A stretch of 64,000 nt of DNA from CAMCYM01 sp964405405 (GTDB lineage: Bacteria; Bacteroidota; Bacteroidia; Flavobacteriales_D; Sanyastnellaceae). The stretch is taken from the NCBI GenBank assembly GCA_964405405.1, contig CAYONT010000008.1, positions 6,067-70,066 of the forward strand, in the 5' to 3' direction. The first letter of the stretch is position 1. Each line of letters begins with the position of its first letter. The notes below the pieces were generated by a model. That model was not told the origin of the DNA. It saw only the letters and a program-made list of their open reading frames with translations, and searched no databases. Shown piece by piece: positions 36,649 through 45,371 of this stretch. A program made the position numbers and the translations under genes.

Positions 36649-38010
36649 ATGGGCACCCCGGAACCCAAGGTTTTTACGCTGCGCCAAGTGGCGCAGTCCA
36701 TTCGGCGTGCCCTCGACGAAGCCACTGCCAACCGGGTATTGCTCGTGCGGGCAGAAATCGTCAACGTGCGCGGCCGCCTCGGCCGCGACCATGTTTACCT
36801 GGATCTCATCGACGAGTCGCTGGGCGTGAAACAGGCTGCCATGCGTGGCATCATCTGGCAATCAGCGGGGAAGGATATTCAAGCCGAGCTGGGCGCTGAA
36901 GCCGAGCAACTTTTGCGGGCCGGCACCGAAATCGTTTTCCACGCCCGGGTGAGTTTTCATGCGGTGCATGGTTTGGCCTTGCACTTGGAGCGAATCGACC
37001 TGCAATACATGCTGGGCGAGCTGGAGCGACGCATGCGAATTACCCTGGAAAACCTTGAAAAACAAGGCGCTACACAGTGGAACAAGCGCATTCCTATGCC
37101 GGTATTGCCCCAGCGGATTGCGCTGATTGGATCGCCTCAAACGAGCGGATTTCGGGACTTTTGCACGGTCCTGCTCGGGCACCCTTGGGCCTTCCGCTTT
37201 GACATCCGGGTGCACGCTGCCGTGGTGCAAGGCGATGCGGCCCCCCGGTCCCTGCTGGCTGCCATCGAAGCTGCGGAGGAAGCGGGTCCCGATTTGATTG
37301 TGGTCGTCCGAGGGGGGGGCGCAAAACTTGATCTTGACGCTTTCAACCACCCCGAGGTATGCTTGCGACTCGCACGCTGCTTGGTGCCGGTCTGGACGGG
37401 CATCGGCCACGAGAGCGACTTTGTGTTGGCCGACGCCGTGGCGCATACCGCCTGCAAAACACCCACTGAGACAGCGCAACGCATCCTTCGGATTTCCGAG
37501 GGATTGCTCGCGGAATTGCAACATGGCACCCAACGTTTGGCCCAATCCGCCGAGCACGCGCTGGGCCGGCGGGAGATGCAATTGCGCAACCTTACCCAAG
37601 CGCTGGGACAAGCCACCCAGCATCGGCTGGACACGGCCACCCTCCGGCTGGAGCATGCCGGAACGACGGTGCAAGAACGCAGCACGGCCCGGCTTCTTGC
37701 AGCCCAGGACATGCTCTTGGGGTTGCAAAGTCAGCTCCAACAAGCCGCGCAACGTGCCGTGGAATCGGAGCGCCGGCGCCTGCTGGAACTAGAGCGAACC
37801 GTGCATGCCTTGGACCCTGTCCACACCTTGGCACGCGGCTTCAGCATTGCATGGCAGGATGGCGTGCCCATCCGCCATGCGGAGCAAGTGGACGCCGGGA
37901 CGTCCATCCAGGTACAACTCCAAACTGGCTGGCTGGAAGCTACCGTTGCGGCGGCGCACGCCACTCGGTACGTGCCGCAGCAATCCTCTCCTATGAACGA
38001 AAACCTATGA
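36649..38010 (+). CDS. xseA: Exodeoxyribonuclease VII large subunit
   Basis: A 453-residue large subunit of exonuclease VII, which degrades single-stranded DNA in mismatch repair and recombination. The N-terminal OB-fold (FTLRQVAQSIRRALDEA, VLLVRAEIVNVRGRLGRDHV) is followed by the catalytic domain with RIALIGSPQTSGFRDF, LIVVVRGGGAKLDLDAFN and VWTGIGHESDFVLADAVAHT, then a long coiled-coil. ATG 36649 gives the normal N-terminus; a longer frame overlaps the upstream gene. The stop overlaps xseB by ATGA. Confidence 0.95.
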   Translation: MGTPEPKVFTLRQVAQSIRRALDEATANRVLLVRAEIVNVRGRLGRDHVYLDLIDESLGVKQAAMRGIIWQSAGKDIQAELGAEAEQLLRAGTEIVFHARVSFHAVHGLALHLERIDLQYMLGELERRMRITLENLEKQGATQWNKRIPMPVLPQRIALIGSPQTSGFRDFCTVLLGHPWAFRFDIRVHAAVVQGDAAPRSLLAAIEAAEEAGPDLIVVVRGGGAKLDLDAFNHPEVCLRLARCLVPVWTGIGHESDFVLADAVAHTACKTPTETAQRILRISEGLLAELQHGTQRLAQSAEHALGRREMQLRNLTQALGQATQHRLDTATLRLEHAGTTVQERSTARLLAAQDMLLGLQSQLQQAAQRAVESERRRLLELERTVHALDPVHTLARGFSIAWQDGVPIRHAEQVDAGTSIQVQLQTGWLEATVAAAHATRYVPQQSSPMNENL

Positions 38011-38264
38011 GCAAGAAAATCACACCCACCAACGAGCCCACGCAGGAGCTCCCCGAAGGATTTGATGCTGCTTTGTCGGAACTGCGCGGCATCGTCGATG
38101 GCCTCTCACAACCGGACGTCTCCATCGATTCCCTGACCCACCGCATCCACCGTGCCCATGCTCTGCTTCAACACTGCCAGGGCAAGTTGACGGCCACACG
38201 GTCCGAGGTTCAGCAAATGCTAGCGCAGCTCGGACTCGAAAACGAACCGGGCAGCCAAGGATGA
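38007..38264 (+). CDS. xseB: Exodeoxyribonuclease VII small subunit
   Basis: An 85-residue small subunit of exonuclease VII: LPEGFDAALSELRGIVDGLS, IDSLTHRIHRAHALLQHCQG, LTATRSEVQQML. The helical hairpin packs on the XseA coiled-coil. The start is fixed by the ATGA overlap with xseA, and the length is normal for the family. The gene is convergent with a lipoprotein gene 12 bp downstream. Confidence 0.93.
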   Translation: MSKKITPTNEPTQELPEGFDAALSELRGIVDGLSQPDVSIDSLTHRIHRAHALLQHCQGKLTATRSEVQQMLAQLGLENEPGSQG

Positions 38265-38275
38265 AGGGCCCCGGG

Positions 38276-38761
38276 TTACTGACCCGAGCCGGACTTGCCG
38301 TTTGCGCCTGATTTGCCCGCGAGCTGGTCCAGCAATTCTTTCGCCCCGCCACCGCCAGTCACGTCCCCCATGTTTTGAACGGGTTCCGTCTCGCTGGCGC
38401 GGAACTCTTGAAGCTTCTGGCTCACAACTGCGAGCTTCTCGCTGTAAGCCGGGTACGCCTCACATGCCTGCTGAAACTCAATCCACTTCAGCGTCTCCTC
38501 GTGAGATTCCTTGCGCACTGCACAAGGGACGGTGCGGGCGCCCAACTCCTCATTCCAGCGGCGGGCCTCCCAGTTCTCCTTCTGCCCCGTGGCAATCAAC
38601 TCGGCCACTACGGCGTCCATTTCTTGAAGACAATCGCAGGCAGCAGCCTTGAGCGCAGCATCAGGATCGGCAGCTGCCGCCGCATCGCCAGAACCATTGG
38701 AACCGCAACCCGCTTGCAAGAGGGTGGCCAGCAAGCCTGCGGAGGTCAAGAGGAGTTTCAT
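38276..38761 (-). CDS. Predicted lipoprotein of unknown function
   Basis: A 161-residue exported protein with a signal peptide and lipobox LLQAGC (Cys at about residue 19). The mature part is Ala-rich, then helical with paired cysteines (ACDCLQEMDAVVAEL, RTVPCAVRKESHEETLKWIE, QQACEAYPAYSEKL) and a Gly/Ser-rich tail. No family was recognised. It is divergent from the pirin gene, with back-to-back TAnnTTCG elements between them. Confidence 0.65.
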   Translation of the reverse strand: MKLLLTSAGLLATLLQAGCGSNGSGDAAAAADPDAALKAAACDCLQEMDAVVAELIATGQKENWEARRWNEELGARTVPCAVRKESHEETLKWIEFQQACEAYPAYSEKLAVVSQKLQEFRASETEPVQNMGDVTGGGGAKELLDQLAGKSGANGKSGSGQ

Positions 38762-38767
38762 CGTTCG

Positions 38768-38787
38768 TATTTTCGCCTGCGAAGATA
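38768..38787. promoter_or_regulatory. Back-to-back -7-like elements between lipoprotein and pirin genes
   Basis: TATTTTCG (38768-38775, plus strand) and TATCTTCG (38787-38780, minus strand) face opposite ways, each about 20 bp from the nearest start codon. Together they form an imperfect inverted repeat. Confidence 0.4.
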
Positions 38788-38795
38788 ATCACAGC

Positions 38796-39695
38796 ATGGA
38801 GATGAACCTCAACCACCATGTGGACCACCGGCCGGTGCGCCGGGTGCCCGCACGCCGGGTCCTGATGGGAAGCCATTGGCTCGAGCAGCCGCTCCCTGCT
38901 CCGGGGTTGGACCGGCTGGGGCCTTTCCTGCTGTTGCACCATTGGCAGGATGTTCTGCCCGGAGGCCAAACCCAGCACGAAGTAGGGGTAGGGCCGCACC
39001 CCCACCGGGGTTTCAGTCCGGTGACGTGCATCTACCACGGGTCGATTCGGCACCGGGACAGCACCGGGCAGGACCACATTGTCGAGGCGGGGGGCACCCA
39101 GTGGATGGACAGCGGCTCGGGGGTGGTCCACAGCGAGCGGCCGGACGCGGGTTTGGCCTGGGAAGGCGGATACATCGAGTTCATCCAGTTCTGGGTGAAT
39201 ACCCCCCGGGCCCACAAAATGGAGGCGCCGGCCTACCGACCCCTCTCCCGCGAAGCCACGCCCACCTGGACCGAAGGGGGCTGGACGGTGGCCCTGGTGC
39301 AGGGAACCTGGGGCGCCCACACCTCCCCCATCCCAGCCCACCACCCCATGCGGATTGCCAACATGACGGCGTCTGCCGGTGCCCAAATCGACATCCCCAT
39401 GCACGCCCGGTGGCTGGGAGGGGCCTACGTACTCGACGGCACGGTGGAAATCGGTGACGCCCGTTTCACCGGCAAGGACCTCGCCGTCATCGACCCCACC
39501 CTCGAACCCCGGGACGGGGACGCCCCGCTCCGCCTGCGCTGCACCGAGGACGCCCGGGTCCTGCTGCTCCTCGGCGCCCCTTTCCAAGAGCCCGTCGTCT
39601 CCCACGGCCCCTTCGTGATGACTGAGCCCCACGAAATCCAGGAAGCCATCCGGGATTTCCAGCTCGGTCGGATGGGAACGCTGCACGAAGGCTAA
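38796..39695 (+). CDS. Pirin family protein
   Basis: A 299-residue bicupin. The N-terminal cupin has the pirin metal-site signature, FLLLHHWQDVLPG, VGPHPHRGFSPVTCIYHGSI and SERPDAGLAWEGGYIEFIQF. The C-terminal cupin includes GGAYVLDGTVEIGDARF and RVLLLLGAPFQEPV. Pirins bind iron; some act as quercetinases and others as redox-responsive cofactors. The two ATG codons (38796 and 38802) are equally possible. Confidence 0.92.
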   Translation: MEMNLNHHVDHRPVRRVPARRVLMGSHWLEQPLPAPGLDRLGPFLLLHHWQDVLPGGQTQHEVGVGPHPHRGFSPVTCIYHGSIRHRDSTGQDHIVEAGGTQWMDSGSGVVHSERPDAGLAWEGGYIEFIQFWVNTPRAHKMEAPAYRPLSREATPTWTEGGWTVALVQGTWGAHTSPIPAHHPMRIANMTASAGAQIDIPMHARWLGGAYVLDGTVEIGDARFTGKDLAVIDPTLEPRDGDAPLRLRCTEDARVLLLLGAPFQEPVVSHGPFVMTEPHEIQEAIRDFQLGRMGTLHEG

Positions 39696-39700
39696 AGGTT

Positions 39701-39730
39701 TTTGAGAATCGCTTGTTTTCAGTATATTAG
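39701..39730 (+). promoter_or_regulatory. Candidate promoter for the vanadium haloperoxidase gene
   Basis: TTTG (39701-39704), an 18-bp spacer, then TATATTAG (39723-39730), close to the TTTG-N19-TAnnTTTG consensus of Bacteroidota. The ATG is 19 bp downstream. The region is locally AT-rich. Confidence 0.5.
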
Positions 39731-39748
39731 GGCAAATCTTATTCGTCC

Positions 39749-41911
39749 ATGCTACCTTTTTTTGCGGCCTGCGTACTGTTGGGGTTCTCCGCGCTGACAG
39801 CGACCACCAACGCACAGAACGCAGCGGACAACGTGGCCCACCATTGGAACGAAGAAGTTCTCGAGGCCATTCGGAATGACTTTGCCCGGCCCACGGTGCA
39901 TGCCCGCAACCTGTTGCACACCAGCATCGCCATGTATGATGCTTGGGCCGCATACGAAGCACCGGGCGGTGCGCAACCTTTTCTTTTGGGTGCCACCTGG
40001 GGCAGTTTCTTCTGTCCTTTCGATGGAGTCACCATCCCGAGCGACCCCGCCGCCCTCAAGACAGCGCGGGAAACCGCCATGTCCTATGCGGTCTACCGCA
40101 TCATTCGACACCGGTATGTTGCATCGCCTGACGTCGATGAGACCTTCTACAACATCGACTCCCGGATGGCGGCCATGGGGCTGGACCCCAACATCACCAC
40201 CACGGATTATGTGAACCACGGTCCCGCGGCGCTCGGAAACTACATCGCCCAGCAGATCATCGCCTTCGGGATGCAGGACGGAGCGAACGAACAAGGGGGC
40301 TACGCTTCCAGCTGTTACCAGCCCTTGAACCCCAATCTTCAGCCCGAATTGCCCGGCAACCCCAACATGGTGGACCCGGACCACTGGCAACGCATTCAAT
40401 TGACCTTGTTCATCGATCAGAGCGGCAATCCCACCACCACGGTGCCCAGCTTCCTTGGGGCAGAATGGGGGGAGGTACAGCCTTTCGCAATGGAAGCGGA
40501 TTGGGCAGAGGACCTGAACAGGGACGGTTGTCCTTACCGGGTTTGGCTCAACCCAGGCCCCCCCTCTTACATGGGCGAAGGCCCAGGAGAAGGGCTGGCA
40601 GACTTGTACAAATGGAACCACGTGTTGGTCTCCATTTGGCAGTCCCACCACGATCCTTCGGATGGTGTCATGTGGGACATCAGTCCCGGTGGCCGAGGGG
40701 GATCCGCGGACATGGCGATTCCTTCTGATTTGCAGAACCTGTTCACGTACTATGACCTCTTTGGTGGAGGAAGTGCCCCCTCGCCCCACACCGTCAACCC
40801 CTTCACGGGACTTCCCTATGAACCGGAATGGGTTCCCCGAGGCGACTTTGCCCGATGCGTGGCCGAATATTGGGCAGATGGTCCCGATTCCGAGACCCCT
40901 CCCGGGCATTGGTTTTCCATCTTCAACGATGTGCTCGCCGTCGACAATTTCGAATGCCGTTGGCGGGGTCAGGGGCCCGAAATCGACCCCTTGGAATTCA
41001 CAGTCAAGGCATACCTTGCCCTGGGCGGCGCCATGCACGACGCAGCTGTGGCCACATGGAGTGTGAAGGGTTATTACGACACTTCCCGGCCCGTTTCTGC
41101 CATCCGGTACATGGCCGAGCGGGGGCAATCTTCAGACCCAACCCTCCCCCACTACCATCCAGAAGGTCTCCCGCTGATTCCTGGGTATGTGGAATTGGTT
41201 ACGGATGAGGACCCATTGGCAGGTCCCAACGGCGAGAACATCGGTGAAGTCAAGTTATACACGTGGCGAGGGCCGGACTATATCGAGATTCCCCTCATCG
41301 ACGAGGCTGGCGTGGGATGGATTCTGGCAAAAAACTGGTGGCCCTATCAGCGACCTACCTTTGTTTCCCCCCCCTTTGCGGGCTATGTGAGCGGCCACTC
41401 CACCTACTCACGTGCCGCCGCCGAGGTGCTCACCATCCTTACAGGCAGTGCCTACTTCCCCGGTGGATTGTTTACCAAACCCGTGACACAGAACCAGTTC
41501 CTGGTGTTTGAAGATGGCCCCTCTGTCAGTTTTGAACTGCAGTGGGCTACCTACTACGATGCGGCCAACCAAAGTGCACTCTCCCGGATTTGGGGGGGCA
41601 TCCATCCGCCCATGGACGACGGCCGGGGCCGGGCCATTGGACAACAGGTTGCCATCCAAGCCTTCCACTGCGCTGAAGCCCGTGCCTTCCCCGAATGGGC
41701 CATGGCCTGTGGTGGAGAAGGGTTCTTGCCCAGCGGAGTTTGCCCCTGCGATTTCGACAACGACGCCGCCGTGGCCATCGGAGACCTCTTGCTTTTCCTC
41801 GGTGCCTATGGGGCTTATTGGACGGGGCCTTACGACTTGGATGGTGGCGGGTTCATCGGCTCCGGTGACCTCCTCATCTTCCTGACCGATTTCGGATCCG
41901 CCTGCCCTTGA
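39749..41911 (+). CDS. Secreted vanadium-dependent haloperoxidase family protein with dockerin-like tail
   Basis: A 720-residue exported protein of the PAP2/vanadium haloperoxidase superfamily. Signal peptide residues 1-22. The vanadate-binding residues are recognisable: YYDTSRPVSAIRYM, GYVSGHSTYSRAAAEVL with the catalytic His, and SRIWGGIHPPMDDGRG. Family members oxidise halides with hydrogen peroxide, though many Bacteroidota members are uncharacterised. The C-terminal about 50 residues (FDNDAAVAIGDLLLFLGAYG ... DLDGGGFIGSGDLLIFLTDF) resemble paired calcium-binding dockerin/EF-hand units, a tail shared with the tandem esterase-like protein at 10955-15213. Confidence 0.87.
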   Translation: MLPFFAACVLLGFSALTATTNAQNAADNVAHHWNEEVLEAIRNDFARPTVHARNLLHTSIAMYDAWAAYEAPGGAQPFLLGATWGSFFCPFDGVTIPSDPAALKTARETAMSYAVYRIIRHRYVASPDVDETFYNIDSRMAAMGLDPNITTTDYVNHGPAALGNYIAQQIIAFGMQDGANEQGGYASSCYQPLNPNLQPELPGNPNMVDPDHWQRIQLTLFIDQSGNPTTTVPSFLGAEWGEVQPFAMEADWAEDLNRDGCPYRVWLNPGPPSYMGEGPGEGLADLYKWNHVLVSIWQSHHDPSDGVMWDISPGGRGGSADMAIPSDLQNLFTYYDLFGGGSAPSPHTVNPFTGLPYEPEWVPRGDFARCVAEYWADGPDSETPPGHWFSIFNDVLAVDNFECRWRGQGPEIDPLEFTVKAYLALGGAMHDAAVATWSVKGYYDTSRPVSAIRYMAERGQSSDPTLPHYHPEGLPLIPGYVELVTDEDPLAGPNGENIGEVKLYTWRGPDYIEIPLIDEAGVGWILAKNWWPYQRPTFVSPPFAGYVSGHSTYSRAAAEVLTILTGSAYFPGGLFTKPVTQNQFLVFEDGPSVSFELQWATYYDAANQSALSRIWGGIHPPMDDGRGRAIGQQVAIQAFHCAEARAFPEWAMACGGEGFLPSGVCPCDFDNDAAVAIGDLLLFLGAYGAYWTGPYDLDGGGFIGSGDLLIFLTDFGSACP

Positions 41912-41961
41912 TGTCTCTGCAGCGGCCGCAGGATGCCCATCGGTGAAATGAGCTCGACACC

Positions 41962-42318
41962 TCAGTCCCGCTTCTCAAGCCGTTCCCGGAGGTAGGCCAA
42001 TTCCATCTTCAGCCGGCGCACATCTTCTTCCCAGGCCGCCCAAGGAGCCCCTGTTTCTCCCGGACGATCGTGTCCATTGGCTGACGTGGATTGGGAACCA
42101 GGCAGCATGGAAGCTTCCAATGCAGGATCAAAAAGCTGCGCAACGGGAACCTCCAAAATGGCGGCGATTTGCCCCAATTTCGTCAGAGTCCAATCCACCT
42201 CACCACGTTCCAGTTTGCTGTAACCACTGAGACTCATGCCCATTTCGTGGGCGACCCATTCGCGGGACAAATCCTTCAACTCCCGTATTTTCCGGATGTT
42301 GTCCAACACGTGCCTCAT
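41962..42318 (-). CDS. XRE-family helix-turn-helix transcriptional regulator
   Basis: A 118-residue regulator. The N-terminal HTH_3 domain (IRKIRELKDLSREWVAHEMG, SLSGYSKLERGEVDWTLTKL, IAAILEVPVAQLF) is followed by a Ser/Gly linker and a short C-terminal coiled-coil (EEDVRRLKMELAYLRERLEK), suggesting dimerisation. Its target is unknown. It faces a long AT-rich non-coding region that probably holds its promoter. ATG 42318 is chosen as the conserved HTH start; an open extension upstream looks non-coding. Confidence 0.85.
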   Translation of the reverse strand: MRHVLDNIRKIRELKDLSREWVAHEMGMSLSGYSKLERGEVDWTLTKLGQIAAILEVPVAQLFDPALEASMLPGSQSTSANGHDRPGETGAPWAAWEEDVRRLKMELAYLRERLEKRD

Positions 42319-42620
42319 GGTCCTGCCTTTTTCCGGAATAATGTTTTTATTCCACGCCAACAAAGCGCGGCATCCTCTCACAAAAACGTTCCGAAAGTAA
42401 ACATAATTATTCTTGTATCACCGAATAATTTTTCACAAATAACCAACGTTTTGACCTAATTCATTTGATGTCCTGTGCAGGTTAATATTGTCCTTTATCC
42501 GGATAAATTACACCTTCATTCGCCCATTATGAGCAGAATATAATTTGTAGATTTCGTTGAGTCAGTAGACGACCCTCTCATGCCTTTTTGCTACATTTCC
42601 ATAGACACGACGACAGAAAG
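42319..42620. other. AT-rich gene-free spacer
   Basis: About 300 bp of markedly AT-rich DNA between the XRE gene and a plus-strand terminator, unlike the GC-rich surroundings. It probably contains the XRE promoter. No open reading frame of convincing length is seen. Several TAnnTTTG-like hexamers (for example around 42539-42555) could drive a short plus-strand transcript. Confidence 0.6.
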
Positions 42621-42645
42621 GACCCCGGGCGACCGGGGTTTTTTT
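42540..42645 (+). ncRNA. Candidate small RNA ending in a terminator
   Basis: A strong terminator at 42622-42645 reads on the plus strand, but there is no coding gene upstream on that strand (the XRE gene points the other way). A promoter-like TATAATTTG / TAGATTTC cluster lies at about 42539-42555. A short transcript of roughly 80-100 nt is therefore possible. No known RNA family was recognised. Confidence 0.3.
42622..42645 (+). terminator. Rho-independent terminator without an upstream coding gene
   Basis: A perfect 7-bp stem ACCCCGG / CCGGGGT with a GCGA loop is followed by seven T residues on the plus strand. Confidence 0.75.
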
Positions 42646-42691
42646 ATGTGAGCACAGAGGGAATGAAATGGGACCGGGGGCCAAGCCCAAG

Positions 42692-42724
42692 AAAAAAAGG
42701 CTCCGAAATTCGGAGCCTTTTTTT
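42692..42724 (-). terminator. Terminator downstream of the initiator tRNA (possibly bidirectional)
   Basis: GGCTCCG (42699-42705) pairs with CGGAGCC (42711-42717), flanked by seven A on the left and seven T on the right, so it can work in both directions. It lies immediately 3' of the minus-strand tRNA. Confidence 0.85.
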
Positions 42725-42727
42725 GTG

Positions 42728-42800
<73 letters not shown>

Positions 42801-42940
42801 ATGTGTTGTCCCCCTTTCGAGGGACGGCAAAGATAGGCACAAGTTCATACTTCGGTGGTGTGCTGGTGTAAAAAAAATGCAAATGCCCGCCCCGCTCGGA
42901 GATTTCCCCAGCCGGCCGTCCATCCGGCTCGGTAGGTGGT

Positions 42941-42948
42941 TACCTTTG
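42941..42948 (+). promoter_or_regulatory. -7 element for era
   Basis: TACCTTTG matches TAnnTTTG and lies 28 bp upstream of the era ATG. No clear -33 box. Confidence 0.45.
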
Positions 42949-42976
42949 ATTTTCATCCCCATCTTGGCCCTATCCC

Positions 42977-43936
42977 ATGAAACCCATTGAATACGAGGAA
43001 GAAGATCGGTCCGAGCCTTTGAAGCGGCTCGAAGGCCCCTTGCTCGAAGCCCCTGCCCAGCACCGGGCGGGATTTGTGAACATCGTGGGATCCCCCAATG
43101 TGGGCAAGAGCACCCTCATGAACCGGTTGGTGGGTACGCGGCTGAGCATCACCAACAAAAAAGCCCAGACCACGCGCCACCGGATCATGGGCATCGTGAA
43201 TGATCCCGACTGGCAAATCGTCTACAGCGATACCCCCGGGGTACTGGATCCCGCCTACAAGCTGCAAGAAGGGATGATGAAATTCGTTGCTACCGCCCTG
43301 CAAGATGCGGATGTTTTGCTGCTGATGACCGACGTTTTTGAAGACGGCATGGCCCACCCGCAGACCTTGGACAAGATTGCTGCCATGGAGGTACCGACGT
43401 TTGTCCTGGTGAATAAAATTGATTTGGCAGACCAAACCCGCGCCATGCAACGCGTGGAACATTGGCAGCAGCGCATCCCGCGTGCCAATGTGGCCCCTAT
43501 CAGTGCCCTCCACGGTTTCAACCTCGAGTGGCTGTTGGACGAAATCGTCGCCCAGCTCCCGCCCTCGCCTCCTTACTTCCCAAAAGATGAACTCACGGAT
43601 CGGCCCATGCGCTTCTTCGTGGCTGAAATCATCCGTGAGAAAATCCTCACGCACTACAAGCAGGAGATTCCCTATGCTTGCGAGGTTGTGGTCGATGCGT
43701 ACAAGGATGAGGGATCCCTGGTCAAAATCCACGCGGAAATTCGGGTGGCACGGGAGACCCAGAAGCAGATTGTCATCGGCGCCCGGGGAAACATGATCAA
43801 GCGGGTCGGCATCGATGCCCGCCGGGAAATCGAGGCATTGTTGGGAAAGAAGGTGTTCCTGGAATTGTTCGTAAAGGTCGACACCGACTGGCGGGACGAC
43901 GAGCAAAAGCTCAGGCGGTTCGGTTACTTGGATTGA
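42977..43936 (+). CDS. era: GTPase Era
   Basis: A 319-residue GTPase for 16S rRNA maturation and 30S assembly. G1 is GSPNVGKSTL, G3 is DTPG, G4 is NKID, and the C-terminal KH domain carries IGARGNMIKRVGIDARREIE with the GxxG-type loop. An acidic N-terminal extension of about 30 residues precedes the G domain, as in many Bacteroidota Era proteins. It is followed nine bases later by ispE on the same strand. Confidence 0.95.
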   Translation: MKPIEYEEEDRSEPLKRLEGPLLEAPAQHRAGFVNIVGSPNVGKSTLMNRLVGTRLSITNKKAQTTRHRIMGIVNDPDWQIVYSDTPGVLDPAYKLQEGMMKFVATALQDADVLLLMTDVFEDGMAHPQTLDKIAAMEVPTFVLVNKIDLADQTRAMQRVEHWQQRIPRANVAPISALHGFNLEWLLDEIVAQLPPSPPYFPKDELTDRPMRFFVAEIIREKILTHYKQEIPYACEVVVDAYKDEGSLVKIHAEIRVARETQKQIVIGARGNMIKRVGIDARREIEALLGKKVFLELFVKVDTDWRDDEQKLRRFGYLD

Positions 43937-43945
43937 TTGCGGGAC

Positions 43946-44788
43946 ATGGGGAGGGTGTATTTCGTTCCGTGCAAGTTGAACCTGGGGCTTTTCGTCACGG
44001 GAAAGCGTCCGGACGGATTCCACAACCTCGAAAGCGTGTTCTTGCCCTTGGATTGGTGCGATGTCATGGAGGTCCGGGAATTGCCGGGCGCGCCGCGGTT
44101 GGAGCTTCGGACAAGTGGGCTGCCGATCCCTGGTGAACCGGCGTCGAATCTCCTGCACCGGGCGTATGCCGCGGTGGCACGGGAGGCCCCTGTGCCCGCC
44201 TTAGCGGTGCACCTTCGCAAGGTGGTGCCGATGGGTGCCGGTTTGGGGGGAGGGAGCGCCGATGGGGCTTGGATGCTCCGGGTGTTGCGGGAGGCGTGCC
44301 CCTCGGCCGAAGTCGCCTGGTCGAAGCTGGCTGCACAGCTGGGTTCCGACTGTCCCTTCTTCCTGGAGGACGGGCCGGCCTTCGTTTGGGGACGCGGCGA
44401 GCGGGTGGAACGGTGGAGTGAGGGGGTGCCGGTATGGGCGGGTTGGCACGTGGTGGTGCTGCATCCCGGCATCCACGTGGGGACCCGAGCGGCCTTTGCC
44501 GGCATCACGCCGCGGCCGGCCCCCTTCGACCTGCGGACCCTTCCGGGGCGCCCTGTGGAGGATTGGGGCGGACTCGTGGGGAATGACTTCGAGCCGGGGA
44601 TGGTGCAGTCGCACCCGGAGATCGGGCGGGCCTTGGCCACCCTCCGCGAAGCCGGGGCCACTTATGTCCAAATGACCGGAACCGGGTCCGCCGTATTCGG
44701 GTTGTTCCCCCCTGAGACCCCTGAGTCCACCCTGCAGTCCCTCGTGGACGGTGCCCCACTGGGACACTTCAGCACGCTGCCGCGTTGA
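43946..44788 (+). CDS. ispE: 4-diphosphocytidyl-2-C-methyl-D-erythritol kinase
   Basis: A 280-residue GHMP kinase of the MEP isoprenoid pathway, which phosphorylates the 2-hydroxyl of CDP-ME. The N-terminus YFVPCKLNLGLFVTGKRPDG carries the family Lys and Asn, the ATP loop is VVPMGAGLGGGSADGAWML with the catalytic Asp region GSDCPFF, and the third GHMP motif is MTGTGSAVFGLF. The ATG at 43946 is used; the upstream in-frame TTG at 43937 is less likely. Confidence 0.94.
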   Translation: MGRVYFVPCKLNLGLFVTGKRPDGFHNLESVFLPLDWCDVMEVRELPGAPRLELRTSGLPIPGEPASNLLHRAYAAVAREAPVPALAVHLRKVVPMGAGLGGGSADGAWMLRVLREACPSAEVAWSKLAAQLGSDCPFFLEDGPAFVWGRGERVERWSEGVPVWAGWHVVVLHPGIHVGTRAAFAGITPRPAPFDLRTLPGRPVEDWGGLVGNDFEPGMVQSHPEIGRALATLREAGATYVQMTGTGSAVFGLFPPETPESTLQSLVDGAPLGHFSTLPR

Positions 44789-44802
44789 GGCCGCGCTCAG
44801 AC

Positions 44803-45255
44803 TTACCGCTTCGTGATGACGTACTGAAACGGCCGCCAAGGCTGGGCCGGTTGCACCGACGGGATGATCCGCAGGTGGTACTTGCCCGCCGGAAACGGCG
44901 TCATGTCAATCAGGTTGGCGCCCGCCAAAATGGAGCTGTGGGTACAAACCTTTCCTTGTGGGTCCCACATTTGGTATTGCAATTCCGACATGTCCTTTAC
45001 CCCCTGCACGTCGAGGATGAGCACTTGGTCGGTGGTGTCAGAGGCCAAACCAAACACATACCCCGATGCCGGCGAGGGCACCCCGATGTCCATGATTTTG
45101 AACCGACTCTCGAGGGTGTCTGGTGCCGATGTGGACGCGGGAGGTGTGGACAGGGTTTGGCCTGACACGGGGCCCGCGAGCAGCAACAGGAACAAGGAAC
45201 CGCTCAGGAACCCAGCCCTCAGGCCCACCGATGCAAGGAGATTTTTCGTCTGCAT
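44803..45255 (-). CDS. Exported protein of unknown function
   Basis: A 150-residue protein with a signal peptide (LLASVGLRAGFLSGSLFLLL, cleaved near VSG-Q) and a C-terminal beta-rich domain: VLILDVQGVKDMSELQYQMW, PFPAGKYHLRIIPS. The strand pattern resembles the Ig-like segments found before T9SS tails, but no complete sorting domain is present. ATG 45255 is chosen (MQTKNLL); an ATG three codons upstream is an alternative. Confidence 0.6.
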   Translation of the reverse strand: MQTKNLLASVGLRAGFLSGSLFLLLLAGPVSGQTLSTPPASTSAPDTLESRFKIMDIGVPSPASGYVFGLASDTTDQVLILDVQGVKDMSELQYQMWDPQGKVCTHSSILAGANLIDMTPFPAGKYHLRIIPSVQPAQPWRPFQYVITKR

Positions 45256-45314
45256 GGAATGCAATTTTATCGGCTTCTACGCCCCAATTTACGAAATCGT
45301 TGCATGCGGTCCGC

Positions 45315-45355
45315 CTGCGGCCGACTGCGAACTGACTGCGGCCGACTGCGAACTG
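45315..45355. repeat. Tandem duplication of a 21-bp unit
   Basis: The unit CTGCGGCCGACTGCGAACTG plus A occurs twice head-to-tail in the short spacer between two minus-strand genes. It looks like simple slippage and no function is apparent. Confidence 0.8.
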
Positions 45356-45371
45356 CTTGTGCGCAGCCGAA

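Noticed and set aside
45315..45355. 21-bp tandem repeat as a regulatory operator
   Set aside because: Only two copies, GC-rich, no dyad symmetry and not next to a promoter-like element; simple slippage is enough.
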